The notes under the pieces are model-generated. The model worked only from the letters and a program-made list of their open reading frames with translations. It was not told the origin of the DNA and did not search any database. The position numbers and the translations under genes are program-made. Below, piece after piece: positions 7,609-15,147 of a DNA stretch of 34,215 nucleotides; the stretch's first letter is position 1, and the number at the start of each line of letters is the position of its first letter. Source of the DNA: an uncultured Clostridia bacterium (GTDB lineage: Bacteria; Bacillota; Clostridia; Christensenellales; Aristaeellaceae); NCBI GenBank assembly GCA_934630975.1, contig CAKTXH010000019.1:1-34215 (forward strand), read 5' to 3'.

Positions 7609-8892
7609 TTAAGCCTCCATCGGCATCATCACGGCGCCTTCGGGGCGAACCATCAGCGCGGTGCAGCTGCCCGGGCCGAAAGCGTCCTCCATCAGCTTTT
7701 TGTAATCGGCCAGACGCGCAAGCGGCACATACGCCTGAATCGTGCCGGCGAAACCGCCGCCGTGCACGCGCTGCGCGCCGTCGCCATGCAGGAAACGGCG
7801 GCTCAGCTCGATGCCCATCGCCATCTGCTCCTCCGTCGGGCGGGCGTAGACGTTCTGCAACAGCTTCCAGCTGCTGTCGCCGCTGCGGTTCACCGCGTCA
7901 AAGAACGCGGGCAGGTCGCCGCCGCGGATCGCCGCCGCCTGCTCGAGCACGCGGGCGTTTTCGTCGTAGTAATGCAGCGCGCGCAGCACGGCGCGGTCGC
8001 CGCAGGCGCGGCGCAGCTCGCCGATATGGTTTTCCACCGTCTCCTGCTCCACCTCGCGCAGCACGCGCTTGCCAAAGTGCGCCGCGACGGCCTCCATCTC
8101 CTTGCGGATCGCCGCGTAATCGTCGGTCAGGTCGCCGTGGTCGCCGCCGGTGTTGACCACGCAGAGCGCATAGCCCTTCGCCGCAAAATCGCAGGCAATC
8201 GCCTCGACCTTCGCGTCCTTCTCCTTAAAATCAATCGTGACCATGCCGCCCACGGAGGAAGCCATCTGATCCATCAGCCCGCACGGCTTGCCGAAATAGA
8301 CGTTTTCCACCTTCTGCGCGATGACGGCGCGGGTCTTCGCGTCCACGACAAAGCCGTTATACAGCCCGTCGAGAATCGCCGCGACCAGCACTTCGAACGC
8401 CGCCGAGGAGGAAAGCCCGCTGCCGCGCAGCACCGAGCTGGAAATCGTCGCGCGGAAACCGCCGATCTTATAGCCCATCTCCCGCATCACGCCCGCCGTG
8501 CCGCGAATCAGCGCCAGCGTCGTGCCGAAATCCTTCTCGCGGATTTCAAGCTGATCCAGATTGACGGTGATCGGCGCAAAGCCTTCGCTGTCCACGACGA
8601 TGGTGTGATCCTCCGTCGCGCTCACGCAGGCGATCGTATCCAGATCGACCGCCGCCGCCAGCACGCGGCCATTGTTATGATCGGTGTGGTTGCCGCCGAT
8701 TTCCGTGCGCCCCGGCGCGGAGAAGAAGCACAACCCGCCCTTTTGCGCGCCGAAACGCTTCTCAAAACGTTCCACCAGCTTGCCGTAACGCGCCTTTTGC
8801 AGCACCAAAACAGCCTCTCCCGCGCCGTAAAGCGTCGCCACACGCGCGGCGAACGCCTTTGAATCCTGATACGCAACCCACTGTTCGTTCAT
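7609..8892 (-). CDS. galK: galactokinase-family GHMP kinase
   Basis: The 427-residue product has the three GHMP-kinase signatures: the sugar-binding SAPGRTEIGGNHTDHNNG (about 58-75), the ATP-binding RGSGLSSSAA (about 156-165) and a C-terminal GDGAQRVHGGGFAGTIQ. The length fits galactokinase, which phosphorylates galactose to galactose 1-phosphate. The signature has GGNHTDH where classic GalK has IGEHTDY. I remember this form as common in clostridial homologs, so a related sugar substrate is possible. GGAGGA lies about 9 nt before the ATG. It stands alone, without galE or galT in the window. It is transcribed divergently from the second marR, and a palindromic operator lies between the two promoters. 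Confidence 0.85.
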   Translation of the reverse strand: MNEQWVAYQDSKAFAARVATLYGAGEAVLVLQKARYGKLVERFEKRFGAQKGGLCFFSAPGRTEIGGNHTDHNNGRVLAAAVDLDTIACVSATEDHTIVVDSEGFAPITVNLDQLEIREKDFGTTLALIRGTAGVMREMGYKIGGFRATISSSVLRGSGLSSSAAFEVLVAAILDGLYNGFVVDAKTRAVIAQKVENVYFGKPCGLMDQMASSVGGMVTIDFKEKDAKVEAIACDFAAKGYALCVVNTGGDHGDLTDDYAAIRKEMEAVAAHFGKRVLREVEQETVENHIGELRRACGDRAVLRALHYYDENARVLEQAAAIRGGDLPAFFDAVNRSGDSSWKLLQNVYARPTEEQMAMGIELSRRFLHGDGAQRVHGGGFAGTIQAYVPLARLADYKKLMEDAFGPGSCTALMVRPEGAVMMPMEA

Positions 8893-8909
8893 CTGTCGTT
8901 CCTCCGTTT

Positions 8910-8930
8910 CATCCGCCTTCGGGGCGGATG
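8910..8930. promoter_or_regulatory. hairpin in the galK 5' leader
   Basis: CATCCGCC and GGCGGATG form a perfect 8-bp stem with a 5-nt loop directly upstream of the galK ribosome binding site. No U-tract follows, so it is not a terminator; it may stabilise the mRNA or modulate translation. Confidence 0.45.
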
Positions 8931-8944
8931 GTTTCTGTTGTTTC

Positions 8945-8974
8945 TATTATTGCCGTTTTCTGTCGCTTTGTCAA
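8945..8974 (-). promoter_or_regulatory. galK promoter
   Basis: Consensus TTGACA (8974-8969) with AATAAT/ATAATA 17-18 bp downstream on the minus strand. Confidence 0.7.
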
Positions 8975-8992
8975 GTGCGGGTTTATCGTTTG

Positions 8993-9007
8993 GTTCAACT
9001 TGTGAAC
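8993..9007. promoter_or_regulatory. palindromic operator 1 (probable MarR site)
   Basis: GTTCA-N5-TGAAC, midway between the divergent galK and marR -35 boxes. The same half-sites recur at 9064-9078. Confidence 0.65.
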
Positions 9008-9024
9008 TTTTTTCGTCAAACCGC

Positions 9025-9053
9025 TTGACATTTTCCGCTCGTCGGTTTATGAT
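9025..9053 (+). promoter_or_regulatory. promoter of the second marR-degV operon
   Basis: TTGACA (9025-9030), 17-bp spacer and TATGAT (9048-9053): a near-consensus sigma-A promoter flanked by two operators. Confidence 0.85.
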
Positions 9054-9063
9054 GATGCACGTC

Positions 9064-9078
9064 GTTCACTTTTTGAAC
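9064..9078. promoter_or_regulatory. palindromic operator 2 (probable MarR site)
   Basis: GTTCA-N5-TGAAC, 10 bp after the -10 box and just before the ribosome binding site, where a bound dimer would block initiation. Confidence 0.7.
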
Positions 9079-9096
9079 CAATGAGGAGGATGCTCC

Positions 9097-9537
9097 ATGC
9101 CGTATACCCCCAACACGGGCGACCGCCTGCTGGCCGCCTGGCTCTCCCTCACCTCGACGCTTTGGAATAAGCGCCTTGTCTCCACGCTGACGTATAACGA
9201 AGCGCATGTGCTCGGCATCCTCCTTCGCGCGGAGGATACTTCGCGCGTCTGCACCGCCACGACGCTGATTGCGCAGACGCGCCTGCTCAAAAGCCAGATG
9301 AACAAGGTGCTGACCACGCTGGAAGCCAAGGGCTTCATCGTCCGCGCGCGCAGCGAGACGGATAAGCGCGTCATCCTCATCCGGCTGACGGACGCAGGCA
9401 GAGCGGCCTATCTGGCCGAACACGAGCATATCGCGTCCATCCTCGACCAATTGATCGACACGCTGGGTGAGGATAAAACGCGAGCGCTGGCGGACGGCAT
9501 CAACGAAGCCGTTTCCGCGCTGGAACACATCGTTTGA
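9097..9537 (+). CDS. MarR-family transcriptional regulator, probably autorepressed
   Basis: The 146-residue product has the MarR fold: N-terminal helix (LLAAWLSLTSTLWNKRL), winged helix at about residues 45-95 (LIAQTRLLKSQMNKVLTTLE), and wing SETDKRVILIRLTDAG, then a C-terminal helix. GAGGAGG sits 8 nt before the ATG. Two identical-half-site palindromes bracket its near-consensus promoter, so autorepression is the natural reading. Operator 1 could also affect divergent galK. The gene is followed after 20 nt by degV. The pairing of a MarR protein with a fatty-acid-binding protein recalls FabT-type lipid regulators, but that is inference only. Confidence 0.92.
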   Translation: MPYTPNTGDRLLAAWLSLTSTLWNKRLVSTLTYNEAHVLGILLRAEDTSRVCTATTLIAQTRLLKSQMNKVLTTLEAKGFIVRARSETDKRVILIRLTDAGRAAYLAEHEHIASILDQLIDTLGEDKTRALADGINEAVSALEHIV

Positions 9538-9557
9538 CGAAAGGACTTTTTGAAGAT

Positions 9558-10403
9558 ATGATTCGCATCATCACCGATTCTGCCGCCGATTTTTCGCAAT
9601 CCGAGCTGCAAAAGCTCTCCGTCCGCTGCGTGCCGATGACCATCGCCTTCGGCAGCGACAGCTATACCGACGGCGTAGATCTGCCGCAGGAGATTTTCTG
9701 GCAGCGCATGGAAGCCGGGCAGACCCCGAAGACCTCCCAGCCCTCGCCGGACGCCTTTCTGCGCGAATTTGAAGCCGCCAAGGACGCGGGCGACAGCATG
9801 CTGTGCATCCTGATCTCCTCCGCGCTTTCGGGCACGCTGCAAAGCGCGCTGATTGCCGCCGGAATGACCGAGGGGCTGGATATCGCGCTGGTGGATTCCC
9901 TCTCCGCAACGGCGGGTCAGCGCCTGCTGGTGCAGGAAGCCTGCCGCATGCGGAACGCGGGCGGCAAAACCGCGCAGGAAATCGCGGATGCGCTTCGCCT
10001 GCTCGTGCCGCGCGTGCGCATCTTCGCCTGTCTGGATACGCTGAGCTATCTGGCGCGCGGCGGGCGCATCCCCAAAGCCGCGGCGGGCGTGGGCATGCTG
10101 ATGAAGCTCAAACCCATCGTCACCGTCAGCGAAGAGGGGCTTGTCGCGATGGTGGGCAAGGCCATCGGCCGCCACCGCGCGGGCGACGCGCTGATCAAGC
10201 TGGTCGAAGCCCATCCCATCGACCCGCGCTATCCCGTTCTGCCGCTCTATACCGGCGGGCGCGAAAACTGCATCGCCTTTCTTCGGCAGACCGCGCAGGC
10301 GGGCTATGCCTGCTCCATCGAGGACGCGGTTTCCATCGGGCCGACCATCGGCACGCACGTCGGCCCGGGCGCGTTCGGGCTGGCCTACATTGCGGTCGAA
10401 TAA
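9558..10403 (+). CDS. DegV family (FakB-like) fatty-acid-binding protein
   Basis: I chose the ATG at 9558 (281 residues) because family members begin with IRIITDSAAD; a TTG at 9534 would overlap the marR stop. AAAGGA lies 12 nt upstream. Features of the family are the N-terminal TDSAADF, the TSQPSPDAF segment, SSALSGTLQSA, the DTLSYLARGGRIPK motif and the C-terminal SIGPTIGTHVGPGAFGLAY. DegV/FakB proteins bind one fatty acid, which FakA phosphorylates for phospholipid synthesis. No fakA is in the window. It is co-transcribed with the upstream marR. Confidence 0.93.
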   Translation: MIRIITDSAADFSQSELQKLSVRCVPMTIAFGSDSYTDGVDLPQEIFWQRMEAGQTPKTSQPSPDAFLREFEAAKDAGDSMLCILISSALSGTLQSALIAAGMTEGLDIALVDSLSATAGQRLLVQEACRMRNAGGKTAQEIADALRLLVPRVRIFACLDTLSYLARGGRIPKAAAGVGMLMKLKPIVTVSEEGLVAMVGKAIGRHRAGDALIKLVEAHPIDPRYPVLPLYTGGRENCIAFLRQTAQAGYACSIEDAVSIGPTIGTHVGPGAFGLAYIAVE

Positions 10404-10500
10404 AAGTCACGTCGGGCTGCCGCTCAAACCCGCCTGAGGGACAAAATCCCGCAGACGCGCATCTTCGCTTCGCGTTTTTCCATCCAAAGCCATATAAAAT

Positions 10501-10535
10501 GGAGGAGCCGCAAATTACGGTTCCTCCGATTTTTT
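10501..10535. terminator. bidirectional terminator between convergent degV and Gx transporter genes
   Basis: GGAGGAGCCG (10501-10510) pairs with CGGTTCCTCC (10518-10527), with one G-U pair and a 7-nt loop. Plus-strand GATTTTTTT follows, and the minus strand has CATTTTATA. The plus-side U-tract reaches the minus-strand stop codon. Confidence 0.85.
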
Positions 10536-11047
10536 TATCCTTTTTTCCCGATGACCTTCAGGTGCTTCATCACCATCTGCGCCACCACGCCGGTCAGCAC
10601 GCCCGTCGCCACGCCGGAAACCATCAGCACCGGCAGATAGGTCACGATGAGCTGCGGCGTATTGAGCATCGCCACTGCCATGAGAATCTGGCCGATGTTG
10701 AAGCAGACCGCGCCCAGCGCGCTCACGCCGATGACGCTCACGCCCTTCACGCGGCTGAGCGCGATCATCGCCAGCAGCGACAGCGCGCCGCCCGCCAGCG
10801 AATAAAACATCGCCTGCATGTTGGTGTAAATCAGCCAGCTCATCAGCGCTTTAAGCAGCATCAGCACGATGGATTGCTTGATGCCCAGCATATACAGCGC
10901 GTAAATCAGCACCGAGTTCGCCAAGCCGAGCTTAATGCCGGGGATGGCCGCCGTCAGCGGGAATTGGCGCTCAATCAGCCCCAGCACCAGCATCAGGCTG
11001 GTCAGCAGGCCGGAGACGGCCACCCGCTGCGCGCTCCTGTTTCGCAT
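10535..11047 (-). CDS. Gx transporter family membrane protein (heptaprenyl diphosphate synthase component I-like)
   Basis: From the ATG at 11045-11047 the product is 170 residues; AAGGA is 6 nt upstream, and the longer TTG frame would overlap the NusG-like gene. It is very hydrophobic with about five transmembrane segments. It has the family pattern LGLIERQFPLTAAIPGIKLG near the N-terminus and GANSV/FN-type helix caps (CFNIGQI). These proteins are annotated as Gx transporters or as component I of heptaprenyl diphosphate synthase. They usually follow a NusG-domain-II protein, exactly as here, and are often linked to RNF/ApbE quinone or flavin functions. Last gene of the nadD operon. Confidence 0.88.
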   Translation of the reverse strand: MRNRSAQRVAVSGLLTSLMLVLGLIERQFPLTAAIPGIKLGLANSVLIYALYMLGIKQSIVLMLLKALMSWLIYTNMQAMFYSLAGGALSLLAMIALSRVKGVSVIGVSALGAVCFNIGQILMAVAMLNTPQLIVTYLPVLMVSGVATGVLTGVVAQMVMKHLKVIGKKG

Positions 11048-11072
11048 GATTTTTCCTTCTTTCCAAGTCGCC

Positions 11073-11705
11073 TTAGTCGTCGGCAGGCACCATTTCAATC
11101 GTCACCTGGTTGGGCAGGCAGATGATATACGTGCTCAGGATGCGGTCCTTATAGGTGTTCACGTTGACCTCGCCCTCGCCGATGCAGTCCTGATTTTCGC
11201 AGGTGGAAGATTCCATGACGACGTATTCCGGCGTGATGTGAATCTTGTTGATCGCGCCGTTATCCTGCTTGATGGTGATGATCTTGTCGCGATCCATCGG
11301 AATCGGGTCGCCGTACTGCCGCCCCGCCACGGTGATGACGACATAGCCGCGCACCTTTTCGGTCTGCTTGGGCATCATCGGGCCGACCATATTCGCGCTC
11401 TGCGGCGCGTCGGTCGGCTCGGCCGTGGCCTCAGGCGCTTCCGTCGTCTCCAGCGTGGCCGTCGCTTCGGGGGCTTCCGTCGTCTCCGGCGCGGCCGTCG
11501 CTTCGGGGGCTTCCGTCGTCTCCGGCGTGGCCGTCGCTTCCGGCGCGGGCGTTTCGTCGAGGTATTCAATCGCGTCCGGCGCAAGCGTCACATCCGCCGT
11601 TTTGGTGGAAAGGTCGGTCTTGGGCATCATCTTCGAGCCTGCAAACAGCGCGACGGCCGCCAGCAGCACCACGGCGATGATGATCATATCTTTCTTTTTC
11701 GGCAT
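11073..11705 (-). CDS. NusG domain II-containing membrane-anchored protein
   Basis: The 210-residue product has an N-terminal membrane anchor (about 6-24), then a proline/threonine/alanine/glutamate linker (about 50-105) of near-perfect 12-residue repeats (PEATATPETTEA). A C-terminal NusG-domain-II-like fold follows (about 115-205), with ITVAGRQYGDPIPMDRDKII and two Cys (STCENQDCIG). Proteins of this type sit outside the membrane next to Gx transporters and are not transcription factors. The GGAGGA site overlaps the end of rsfS, and the genes are 3 nt apart. Its role is unknown; the neighbours suggest a membrane redox or isoprenoid function. Confidence 0.85.
   Translation of the reverse strand: MPKKKDMIIIAVVLLAAVALFAGSKMMPKTDLSTKTADVTLAPDAIEYLDETPAPEATATPETTEAPEATAAPETTEAPEATATLETTEAPEATAEPTDAPQSANMVGPMMPKQTEKVRGYVVITVAGRQYGDPIPMDRDKIITIKQDNGAINKIHITPEYVVMESSTCENQDCIGEGEVNVNTYKDRILSTYIICLPNQVTIEMVPADD
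11425..11548. repeat. 36-bp tandem repeats coding the Pro/Thr linker
   Basis: Three 36-bp units (11425-11460, 11461-11496, 11497-11532) and a partial fourth, nearly identical at the DNA level. Copy number is likely variable between strains by slippage. Confidence 0.85.
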
Positions 11706-11708
11706 GGA

Positions 11709-12083
11709 TTATTCCTCCGCGGCCGCGCTGCCGCCGTCCAGCTCCAGCTCGACCTCGTTGGTGCCGTTGCTCCACAGGCGCTCGAGCTGATAATATTCGC
11801 GATCCTGCTCGTGGAAGATATGCACCATCACGTCGCCGTAATCGAGGATGCACCAATGCCCCTCATTCACGCCCTCGCGGCGGCGGGCAAACAGGTCGAG
11901 CTTCGCCAGCTCCTCCTCCACGTTTTCCGCCAGCGCCTTCACCTGCGGAACGGAACGGCCCGTCGCGACCACCATATAATCGGTGATCACCGTCATTTCA
12001 TCCACCTTGAGCACCACAATATCCTTGCCGCGCTTCGCGTCCAGCGCCTTAGCCGCAGCCAGCGCAATCGCTTTTTGATCCAT
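11709..12083 (-). CDS. rsfS: ribosome silencing factor RsfS
   Basis: From the ATG at 12081-12083 (GGAGG 8 nt upstream) the product is 124 residues, the usual length. Family hallmarks are AAAKALDAKRGKDIVVLKVDE at the start, ITDYMVVATGRS, and the C-terminal EGHWCILDYGDVMVHIF with the EYYQLERLW tail. RsfS binds uL14 on the 50S subunit and blocks subunit joining in stationary phase. It follows nadD and yqeK, the conserved Firmicutes order, but here a 182-nt palindrome-rich spacer separates it from yqeK. The C-terminus has an unusually acidic/alanine tail (VELELDGGSAAAEE). Confidence 0.95.
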   Translation of the reverse strand: MDQKAIALAAAKALDAKRGKDIVVLKVDEMTVITDYMVVATGRSVPQVKALAENVEEELAKLDLFARRREGVNEGHWCILDYGDVMVHIFHEQDREYYQLERLWSNGTNEVELELDGGSAAAEE

Positions 12084-12144
12084 GTTGTTTCCTCCTTCAA
12101 AATATGAACAAATGCGTTTTTCGCAAGTTGTCGTTATCAGAACG

Positions 12145-12253
12145 TTGGGGCTCTGCCCCAAACCACGCCAAGAACCTGAGGTTCTTGGATTTCCCGCTTT
12201 GTTTATCGCTTTGCGATAAACATGGGAAACGCAGGAGCGCGCATGACGCGCTC
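12145..12253. repeat. cluster of four palindromes (REP/BIME-like) between yqeK and rsfS
   Basis: Perfect stems in series: TTGGGGC/GCCCCAA (12145-12161, 3-nt loop); CCAAGAACC/GGTTCTTGG (12168-12188, TGA loop); GTTTATCGC/GCGATAAAC (12201-12221, TTT loop, itself nested in TTTCCC/GGGAAA at 12190-12229); and GAGCGCG/CGCGCTC (12235-12253). The first 20 nt recur with 3 mismatches at 25250-25269. No coding frame is supported. Confidence 0.75.
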
Positions 12254-12265
12254 ATATTTTTTCAA

Positions 12266-12829
12266 TCAGACCAATTCGGGTTCATATTCGGCCAACGCGG
12301 CCATCGTATCCGGGTGCAGGGGCTTGCCCTGCTCGCGCACATGGTCAAGGCTCATGAGCAGCGCCATGTGCATCGCCTCATCCAGATCGGTCATGCAGAG
12401 TTTGCGCAGCGCCTCCAGCCCCGGGTAAGGCTTGCGGTTCGGCTCGATCATATCGGCCAGATAGACGATCTTTTCGAGTTTCGTCATGTTCGCGTGGCCG
12501 GTCGTATGCCAGCGAATCGCGCCGAGCACCTCCGGGTCGTGCACGTCGTACACGTCCTGCGCGATATGCATCCCCGCGACCGCGTGCATCAGCGCCTTGG
12601 ATTCCTTCATCACCGGGTCAAGCTTTTCATCCTTCGCCGCCTTGATCATCTGCCCGAGCGGCAAGCACTTGGCGCAGTCGTGCAGCAGCCCAGCCAGCGC
12701 GGCTTTCTCCTCGTCCTCGCCGAATTGCTTCGCCATTTCGCGCGCCGTCTGCTCCACGCCCAGCGTGTGCGCATAGCGCGCCGCGTCCAGCTCTTTTTTA
12801 AGCCGGTATTCCATTTTTTCGCGTTTCAT
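12266..12829 (-). CDS. yqeK: YqeK-family HD-domain Ap4A hydrolase
   Basis: The 187-residue product carries an HD phosphohydrolase domain: RYAHTLGVEQTA (His21), GLLHDCAK (His50-Asp51), a His in ALMHAVAG, and IRWHTTGH, closing with IVYLADMIEPNR. This is the pattern of the YqeK family, which splits diadenosine tetraphosphate symmetrically into two ADP. It begins 5 nt after the nadD stop, with GGAG 8 nt before the ATG. An in-frame ATG five codons later is an alternative start. Confidence 0.93.
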   Translation of the reverse strand: MKREKMEYRLKKELDAARYAHTLGVEQTAREMAKQFGEDEEKAALAGLLHDCAKCLPLGQMIKAAKDEKLDPVMKESKALMHAVAGMHIAQDVYDVHDPEVLGAIRWHTTGHANMTKLEKIVYLADMIEPNRKPYPGLEALRKLCMTDLDEAMHMALLMSLDHVREQGKPLHPDTMAALAEYEPELV

Positions 12830-12834
12830 CCATT

Positions 12835-13449
12835 TTACTCCATGCCTGATTTTGCCCCGTAAAGGCCGCGTTCGCGGATATACGCCGCCACGGCCCCGGG
12901 CACCAGCGCGTCAAACGGCTGGTTCTTCTGTATATATTCTCGGATCTGCGTCGAGGAAATATCCATCTTCCGCGCGTCCAGAAAGTCGATCTGCGCGCCC
13001 CGGCTCGTCCAAAGCCCGGCCAGGCGGATAACTTCCCCGCGCGTCTCGCCCTCGCGCATCATCACCAGAAATTTGCAGCGCTCAATCACCGTTTCCACGC
13101 GCCGCCACGTGCTCAGCGCGCGCAGCGTATCCGCGCCGATGAGGTAGGTCAGCGTGCAATCCGGCATCTTCCGCTTCAGCGCGGCCAGCGTATCGACGGT
13201 GTAGATCACGCCGTCGCGGTCGATCTCCTCGCGGCAGACCGCCATGCCCGGCTCGTGCTTCACGGCCAGCTCCACCATGCGCAGACGGTCGAACTTGTCG
13301 GCCAGCCCTTCCTTCTTATGCGGCGGATTGCCCGTCGGCAGAAAAAGCACGCGCTCCACCTTGCCGCTTTCCAGCGCGGCGCGGGCGAGCGCAATATGCC
13401 CCCGATGGATGGGGTTGAAGCTGCCGCCCATCAATCCAATTTCCGGCAC
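12835..13449 (-). CDS. nadD: nicotinate-nucleotide adenylyltransferase
   Basis: The 204-residue product starts at GTG (13449-13447), behind AGGGAGGGG. GGSFNPIHRGH (8-18) is the nucleotidyltransferase HxGH region and ISSTQIR (164-170) the C-terminal ATP-binding motif. TYLIGADTL and STWRR are also typical. NadD transfers AMP from ATP to nicotinate mononucleotide in NAD synthesis. It is the first gene of a five-gene minus-strand operon. Confidence 0.96.
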   Translation of the reverse strand: MPEIGLMGGSFNPIHRGHIALARAALESGKVERVLFLPTGNPPHKKEGLADKFDRLRMVELAVKHEPGMAVCREEIDRDGVIYTVDTLAALKRKMPDCTLTYLIGADTLRALSTWRRVETVIERCKFLVMMREGETRGEVIRLAGLWTSRGAQIDFLDARKMDISSTQIREYIQKNQPFDALVPGAVAAYIRERGLYGAKSGME

Positions 13450-13488
13450 ACAAGCCCCTCCCTTCGCTTTTTCGGCGCATGATCATTG

Positions 13489-13517
13489 ATTATACCAAAT
13501 TCCGCGCGCCCGGGAAA
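13489..13517 (-). promoter_or_regulatory. promoter of the nadD operon
   Basis: A perfect TATAAT (13494-13489) preceded by TTTGG. The -35 (TTTCCC, 17 bp upstream) is poor, so the -10 carries the call. Confidence 0.5.
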
Positions 13518-13593
13518 GAGGAAAGTGCATACATTTTGAAAAAAGCGCAAAATCTAAAGCCAGCTCCATGCTTTGACGGGGGAGGCTTATGGC

Positions 13594-14412
13594 ATGATCA
13601 GCCCTTTTGACAGCAAAAACCGCGTCGCGACCGCGCTGGATCGGCTGGCGCTGCGCCTGCTGCTGTTTTTTCTGAGCGTCGGCTACTTCTTCATGCTCTG
13701 GCACAGCGGCGCGCTCAGCCTGCTGGCCGGAAGCGCGCTGTTTGCGTTGGCGATGCTGACGCTGCTGCTTCTGGAAAGACGGACGCTGGCGCGGCGCGAC
13801 CACGCCCTGCGCGTCCGTGTCGGCGGCGCGATTGCGCTGGAAGAGCTGACGCTCCTCCCCGCCGCCGAGGCCGAAGCGCGCGTCTGCCTGCTCCTTGCGC
13901 AGACGCTGGGCGGCACGGCGCGAGGCTCTGTTTTATCCTATGCGGGCAAGACGTACCTCGTCCGCTGCGCGCAGACGCTGCCCGGCTCCTCCGCCGGGGA
14001 GGGCGACGTGCTCGCCGCGCATCGGGCGAAAACCGCCTCCGGCGCGGAACTCTGCATTTTAGCCGGAACGGGCGGCTTCTCCCCCGCCGCACAACGCGCC
14101 GCCGAGTGGATGGAGCCGCCGATCCGCCTGCTCGCGGGCCGCCAGCTCGCCCTGCTCTTCGGCCAGCAGCACCCCGCGACAGACGCGGAAATCGCCCGCC
14201 GCGCGCGCCGGCAGCGAACGCCGTTTACCCGCGGGCGCATCCGCGCGCTGGCGCTCGCCCCGGCCAAACAGGGGCGCTATCTGCTCGTCGCTTTCCTGCT
14301 GACGATGCTCTATCTGCTGCTTCACTCGCTGCTTTCGCTTGTGTTCGCGCTGGTTTCGTTCGCGCTGGCCATGCTCTGCGCGCGGGAAAACCAGAAGGCG
14401 TTTCGGTTATAG
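13594..14412 (+). CDS. membrane protein of unknown function
   Basis: I do not recognise this 272-residue protein. The ATG at 13594 has GGGGGAGG 8 nt upstream. Two transmembrane helices are near the N-terminus (about 18-36 and 43-60). A cytoplasmic, alanine/arginine-rich middle of about 160 residues includes SVLSYAGKTYLVRCAQTLPG and MEPPIRLLAGRQLALLFGQQ. Two more helices close the protein (about 222-262). The middle part has no catalytic motif I can name. It converges on the methyltransferase gene and their stop ends overlap by 6 nt, with no terminator between. Confidence 0.75.
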   Translation: MISPFDSKNRVATALDRLALRLLLFFLSVGYFFMLWHSGALSLLAGSALFALAMLTLLLLERRTLARRDHALRVRVGGAIALEELTLLPAAEAEARVCLLLAQTLGGTARGSVLSYAGKTYLVRCAQTLPGSSAGEGDVLAAHRAKTASGAELCILAGTGGFSPAAQRAAEWMEPPIRLLAGRQLALLFGQQHPATDAEIARRARRQRTPFTRGRIRALALAPAKQGRYLLVAFLLTMLYLLLHSLLSLVFALVSFALAMLCARENQKAFRL

Positions 14413-15147
14413 TTCGCCGTAAATCCGCCGCATCTCCTCGGTAAACCCGCCGTCCTCCGTATGCGTAATCAGCATGGGCAGCAGGTGCAGCCCCGGCCTG
14501 CCGCGCTTTTTGCCCTCGACGAGCGCGAGCTTCGGCGCGCTCTCGGGCCTTGAAACAATGAAGCGGACGCGCTTCGGCTCGACGTTTGCCCCGCGCATCG
14601 CGTCGCATAGCTCCAGCAGTCTCGGCGCGGGAAAGACGGCGCAAAGCCGCCCGCCGTTTTGCAGCACACGCGCGCAGGCCGCCATCCAGTCCGCCAGCGG
14701 GCAATCCGAATCGCTCCTTGAAATCGCGCGGGTCGTCTCCGGGCTGACCAGCCCCGCGCCCTGCGCCGTATACGGCGGATTGGTGACGACGAGCTGCACG
14801 GTTTCGTGCCCGATGACGTCGCTCGCCTCGCGGCAGTCGGCGTTATGTACGCGAATCCGCGATTCCAGCCCGTTGAGCGCGACGCTCCTGCGCGCCATAT
14901 CCGCCACATCCGGCTGCACCTCGAACGCGTCAAACGTCGTTCTCTCCGCCCGCGCGCTGAGCAGCAGCGGCAGAACGCCCGTTCCCGTGCCCATATCGCA
15001 GACGCGTTCGCCGCGCCTTACCGCCGCGAAATCTGCCAGCAGCACCGCGTCCGTGCCGAAGCGGAAGCCGTCCGCCCGCTGGATGATCCGCAAACCGCCG
15101 CGCTGCAAATCGTCGATGCGCTCACCGGGCTTCAATTCCACGCTCAC
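14407..15147 (-). CDS. class I SAM-dependent methyltransferase, TrmN6 (tRNA1Val m6A37)-like
   Basis: The 246-residue product has the SAM-binding motif I CDMGTGTGVLPLLL (about 50-63), an acidic motif (AFEVQPDVADMARRS) and the adenine-N6 catalytic motif NPPY (about 124-127). The N-terminal RADGFRFGTDAVLLADF is typical of TrmN6/YfiC proteins, which methylate A37 of tRNA1(Val); homologs in Firmicutes may have other tRNA or rRNA targets. A GTG start overlaps the TGA of the upstream acetyltransferase gene by 3 nt (GTGA), so translation is probably coupled. A second GTG two codons later is possible. Confidence 0.9.
   Translation of the reverse strand: MSVELKPGERIDDLQRGGLRIIQRADGFRFGTDAVLLADFAAVRRGERVCDMGTGTGVLPLLLSARAERTTFDAFEVQPDVADMARRSVALNGLESRIRVHNADCREASDVIGHETVQLVVTNPPYTAQGAGLVSPETTRAISRSDSDCPLADWMAACARVLQNGGRLCAVFPAPRLLELCDAMRGANVEPKRVRFIVSRPESAPKLALVEGKKRGRPGLHLLPMLITHTEDGGFTEEMRRIYGEL

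Noticed and set aside
11073..11705. Transcription elongation factor NusG
   Set aside because: Only a NusG-domain-II-like C-terminal fold is present, after a membrane anchor. The NGN domain is missing.
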